From Ischnura elegans (Eukaryota > Arthropoda > Insecta > Odonata > Coenagrionidae): a stretch of 64,000 bases of DNA. The notes beneath the pieces are model-generated. The model searched no databases. It saw only the letters and a program-made list of their open reading frames with translations, and was not told the DNA's origin. Positions 62,273-64,000 of the stretch are shown here, piece after piece. Position numbers and translations under genes: made by a program. The stretch is from assembly GCF_921293095.1 (NCBI RefSeq), contig NC_060258.1:7268607-7332606 (forward strand), read 5' to 3'. How positions within the stretch are numbered: position 1 is the stretch's first letter; the number at the start of each line of letters is the position of its first letter.

Positions 62273-63156
62273 CCTTTTCCCTACTGCACATGTATATATA
62301 TATATATACGTGTGGACGTTTCCTGCCCCGGGAGGTGACGGGCGTATATATGCGTGTGGACGTTTCCTGACCCGGGAGACGACGGGCGTATATATACGTG
62401 TGAGATTTACCCAGCCAGGAGTTCGAAAGCCGTATATATAAGTTTTCTAGCTTCCCCTTTTAGGACGGTCTTGGGTTTACGACGTCTTTGTCTCGGGACC
62501 CAATGCATCGGGATTTAGGATTAACCCTCGGAATCCGGGAGCAGGTACCCGAACCCTTCGTCTTTTAGAACCCCTCTCAGCGGTACGGGACAGCGGTCAT
62601 TCAATTGTTTATACAGTCAATTTTCGAAATAGATATTTGTTCATTTCTCCAGAAATATACACTAACAATTGAATTATTTGTCTTTTGAGCAGTGTTTAGA
62701 ATTCTTAAACGAAATTCTACAACAAATATTAACTTATATCTCGAGTAATGTATAAACATCAACATGGAAATTTTTGCTGAGTTAAATCCGTTAATAATGG
62801 CCTTAGAACTTCATTTAAAATTTGACAATGCTCAGATAAAAATGAGAAATTCATTTCAAAGTCTGTTATTTACGTGCAAGCAACAATAATCCATTTGCTA
62901 AATACATATAAGCAATGCATAAGTTGACCGCGCACCAATGCCGCAGGTATGGTAGTAAACCCGGAAAGGAGGGAGCACAACTACTCTTGGAGTCCGAGAT
63001 AATGCGAAGTCCCTGCGTGGAGGGGTCGAAAAAGGTTCAGCGAGACCCTTATTAACGAATGCCCTCCAAAAATGCTCCGTACCACGAGAAAGAAGAGTCT
63101 CTTGGGGCTCGGTACAGCAGTCAAGCTAAGACGAAAACTCCGCCGTCTCGAAAGGG
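62273..63156. mobile_element. piggyBac-like MITE with internal tandem repeats
   Basis: TTAA at 62269-62272 and again at 63157-63160 bound 884 bp with short inverted ends (CCTTTTC at the left, CCCTTTC on the opposite strand at the right). TTAA target and CCCTTT-type ends fit the piggyBac superfamily. No transposase. The left part carries 44-bp tandem repeats. Confidence 0.6.
62303..62432 (+). repeat. 44-bp tandem repeat, three units
   Basis: Three units beginning TATATACGTGTGGACGTTTC (62303, 62345, 62389), each ending GGGCG or AGCCG, with a fourth partial TATATATA start at 62433. Units 1 and 2 are close; unit 3 is diverged in its second half. The junctions form CGTATATATACG-type palindromes. 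They occupy the subterminal part of the piggyBac-like MITE. Confidence 0.75.
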
Positions 63157-64000
63157 TTAATAGTTTTTTGGCAGCTGCATTGGTGTACCAGGGTTTTGGT
63201 CATAAGTAGTATGTTCTCGTTTTCTGCAATGCTCCACAGATGTACAGGAAAATACATATATGGTATATACTGAAGTGGTGTTGCTGCATTGGAATTTGAC
63301 CTATGTAACCTCTGGTATAATCTCTACCCTCAGTAAGCATGAACAGTAGGCCGGCCCTTATTTTTCATAATTGCGAAAAGTTATGTTTTCCTGGTCTCAA
63401 AATGATCCAAATGGTGTTTATATTCACGTTTTAAAATTTGGTTACTTTAAAATAACGGCAACCCGTGCCCCAAGGGCCCTAAGTACTAAGGACCCTCAAT
63501 TGAGTTTTTTGGGGCCGAAAAAGAGCTATTTCTATGTAAAACGTAAAAGTAAAGCCCTTTAGGGCCGATTTTCTGTTTGTTTTAACCTATCTCTAAGCGT
63601 TTAGGAGATATTGTCCGTCGTAATGCAATCCCCCCCTAGGGCGCCACCCCGCACCGCGGCACCGCTGAGGTATGTCCCGCACCACTTACTAGAGACTTCC
63701 CCTCAACCCCCTCCCCTCCCTCGGCAAAGACTTTGCTCCTGATGACAAGATTTACATGCTAGTGGTACAGTATTGAATAGGTTGTTCCTCTTGTGTCATG
63801 ATTAATGTTGTTAAAGCCTATAATGTCAATTTTAACCCTTCAATGCCGTCCCATGTACTGGGTACCGACCCCTTAAACGTTGATTTTTGCCGCCATACGG
63901 CCGCGAACTATTCCAGCAGGCTTTGTTCCAAAGTGCTTTTTATGTACAAAATATTATAAGCATGTGTTACAAATGTGTCTATGAATTATAAAGGAATGAA
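63157..64000. other. No gene recognised; possible start of another TTAA element
   Basis: TTAACCCTTCAATGCCGTCC at 63832 resembles a piggyBac-type left end, and the element would run out of the window. A GGGCC-rich stretch lies at 63460-63570. No gene was seen. Confidence 0.35.

Overview
This window is eukaryotic nuclear DNA, almost certainly from an arthropod and probably an insect. The signs are split genes with GT-AG introns, C2H2 zinc-finger exons, AT-rich intergenic DNA, and a dense mix of mariner, piggyBac-like, hAT-like, LINE and Penelope-like remnants, tRNA-derived SINEs and one large satellite. I cannot name the species. There are no bacterial operons, CRISPR arrays, rRNA genes or intact tRNA genes. 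Coding sequence is sparse.

Layout. At 0-9 kb there is a dispersed repeat, a palindromic mariner remnant, a decayed LINE and a plus-strand C2H2 zinc-finger gene: a candidate exon at 3392-3455 and a main exon at 6478-7919, followed by a decaying finger array to about 8.56 kb. At 9-15 kb there is a CpG-rich block, a Penelope-like 3' fragment and one candidate terminal exon. At 15.2-17.6 kb lies a piggyBac-like element with nested insertions. At 17.56-31.73 kb lies a satellite with a unit of about 131 bp, roughly 85 units by eye. It has several monomer types in a recurring order and two inverted blocks, and it is interrupted at 25.97-28.86 kb by a DNA transposon that itself carries an hAT-like MITE. 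At 31.7-38.8 kb there are MITEs and foldback repeats in otherwise unremarkable DNA.

From 38.8 to 54.2 kb the minus strand holds a second zinc-finger gene, paralogous to the first: finger exon 39018-40276, exon 41462-41534 and a possible first exon 41637-41840. Further upstream lies a series of related acidic exons (48473-48601 and 54087-54212, with relics near 42.92 kb and 32.1 kb). A 2.28 kb foldback transposon interrupts one relic. The last 8 kb contain a frameshifted CGGBP1-like relic next to a long hairpin, an unidentified pseudogene, two phase-matched exons of an unidentified plus-strand gene, and a piggyBac-like MITE with 44-bp internal repeats.

How the parts fit together. The host theme is a lineage-specific family of C2H2 proteins (N-terminal unstructured region, one isolated finger, basic linker, C-terminal array of 6-7 fingers) that duplicates and decays locally. 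Both copies are cut short inside their finger arrays, with recognisable fingers still lying downstream. All identities, copy numbers and boundaries were judged by eye from the sequence.
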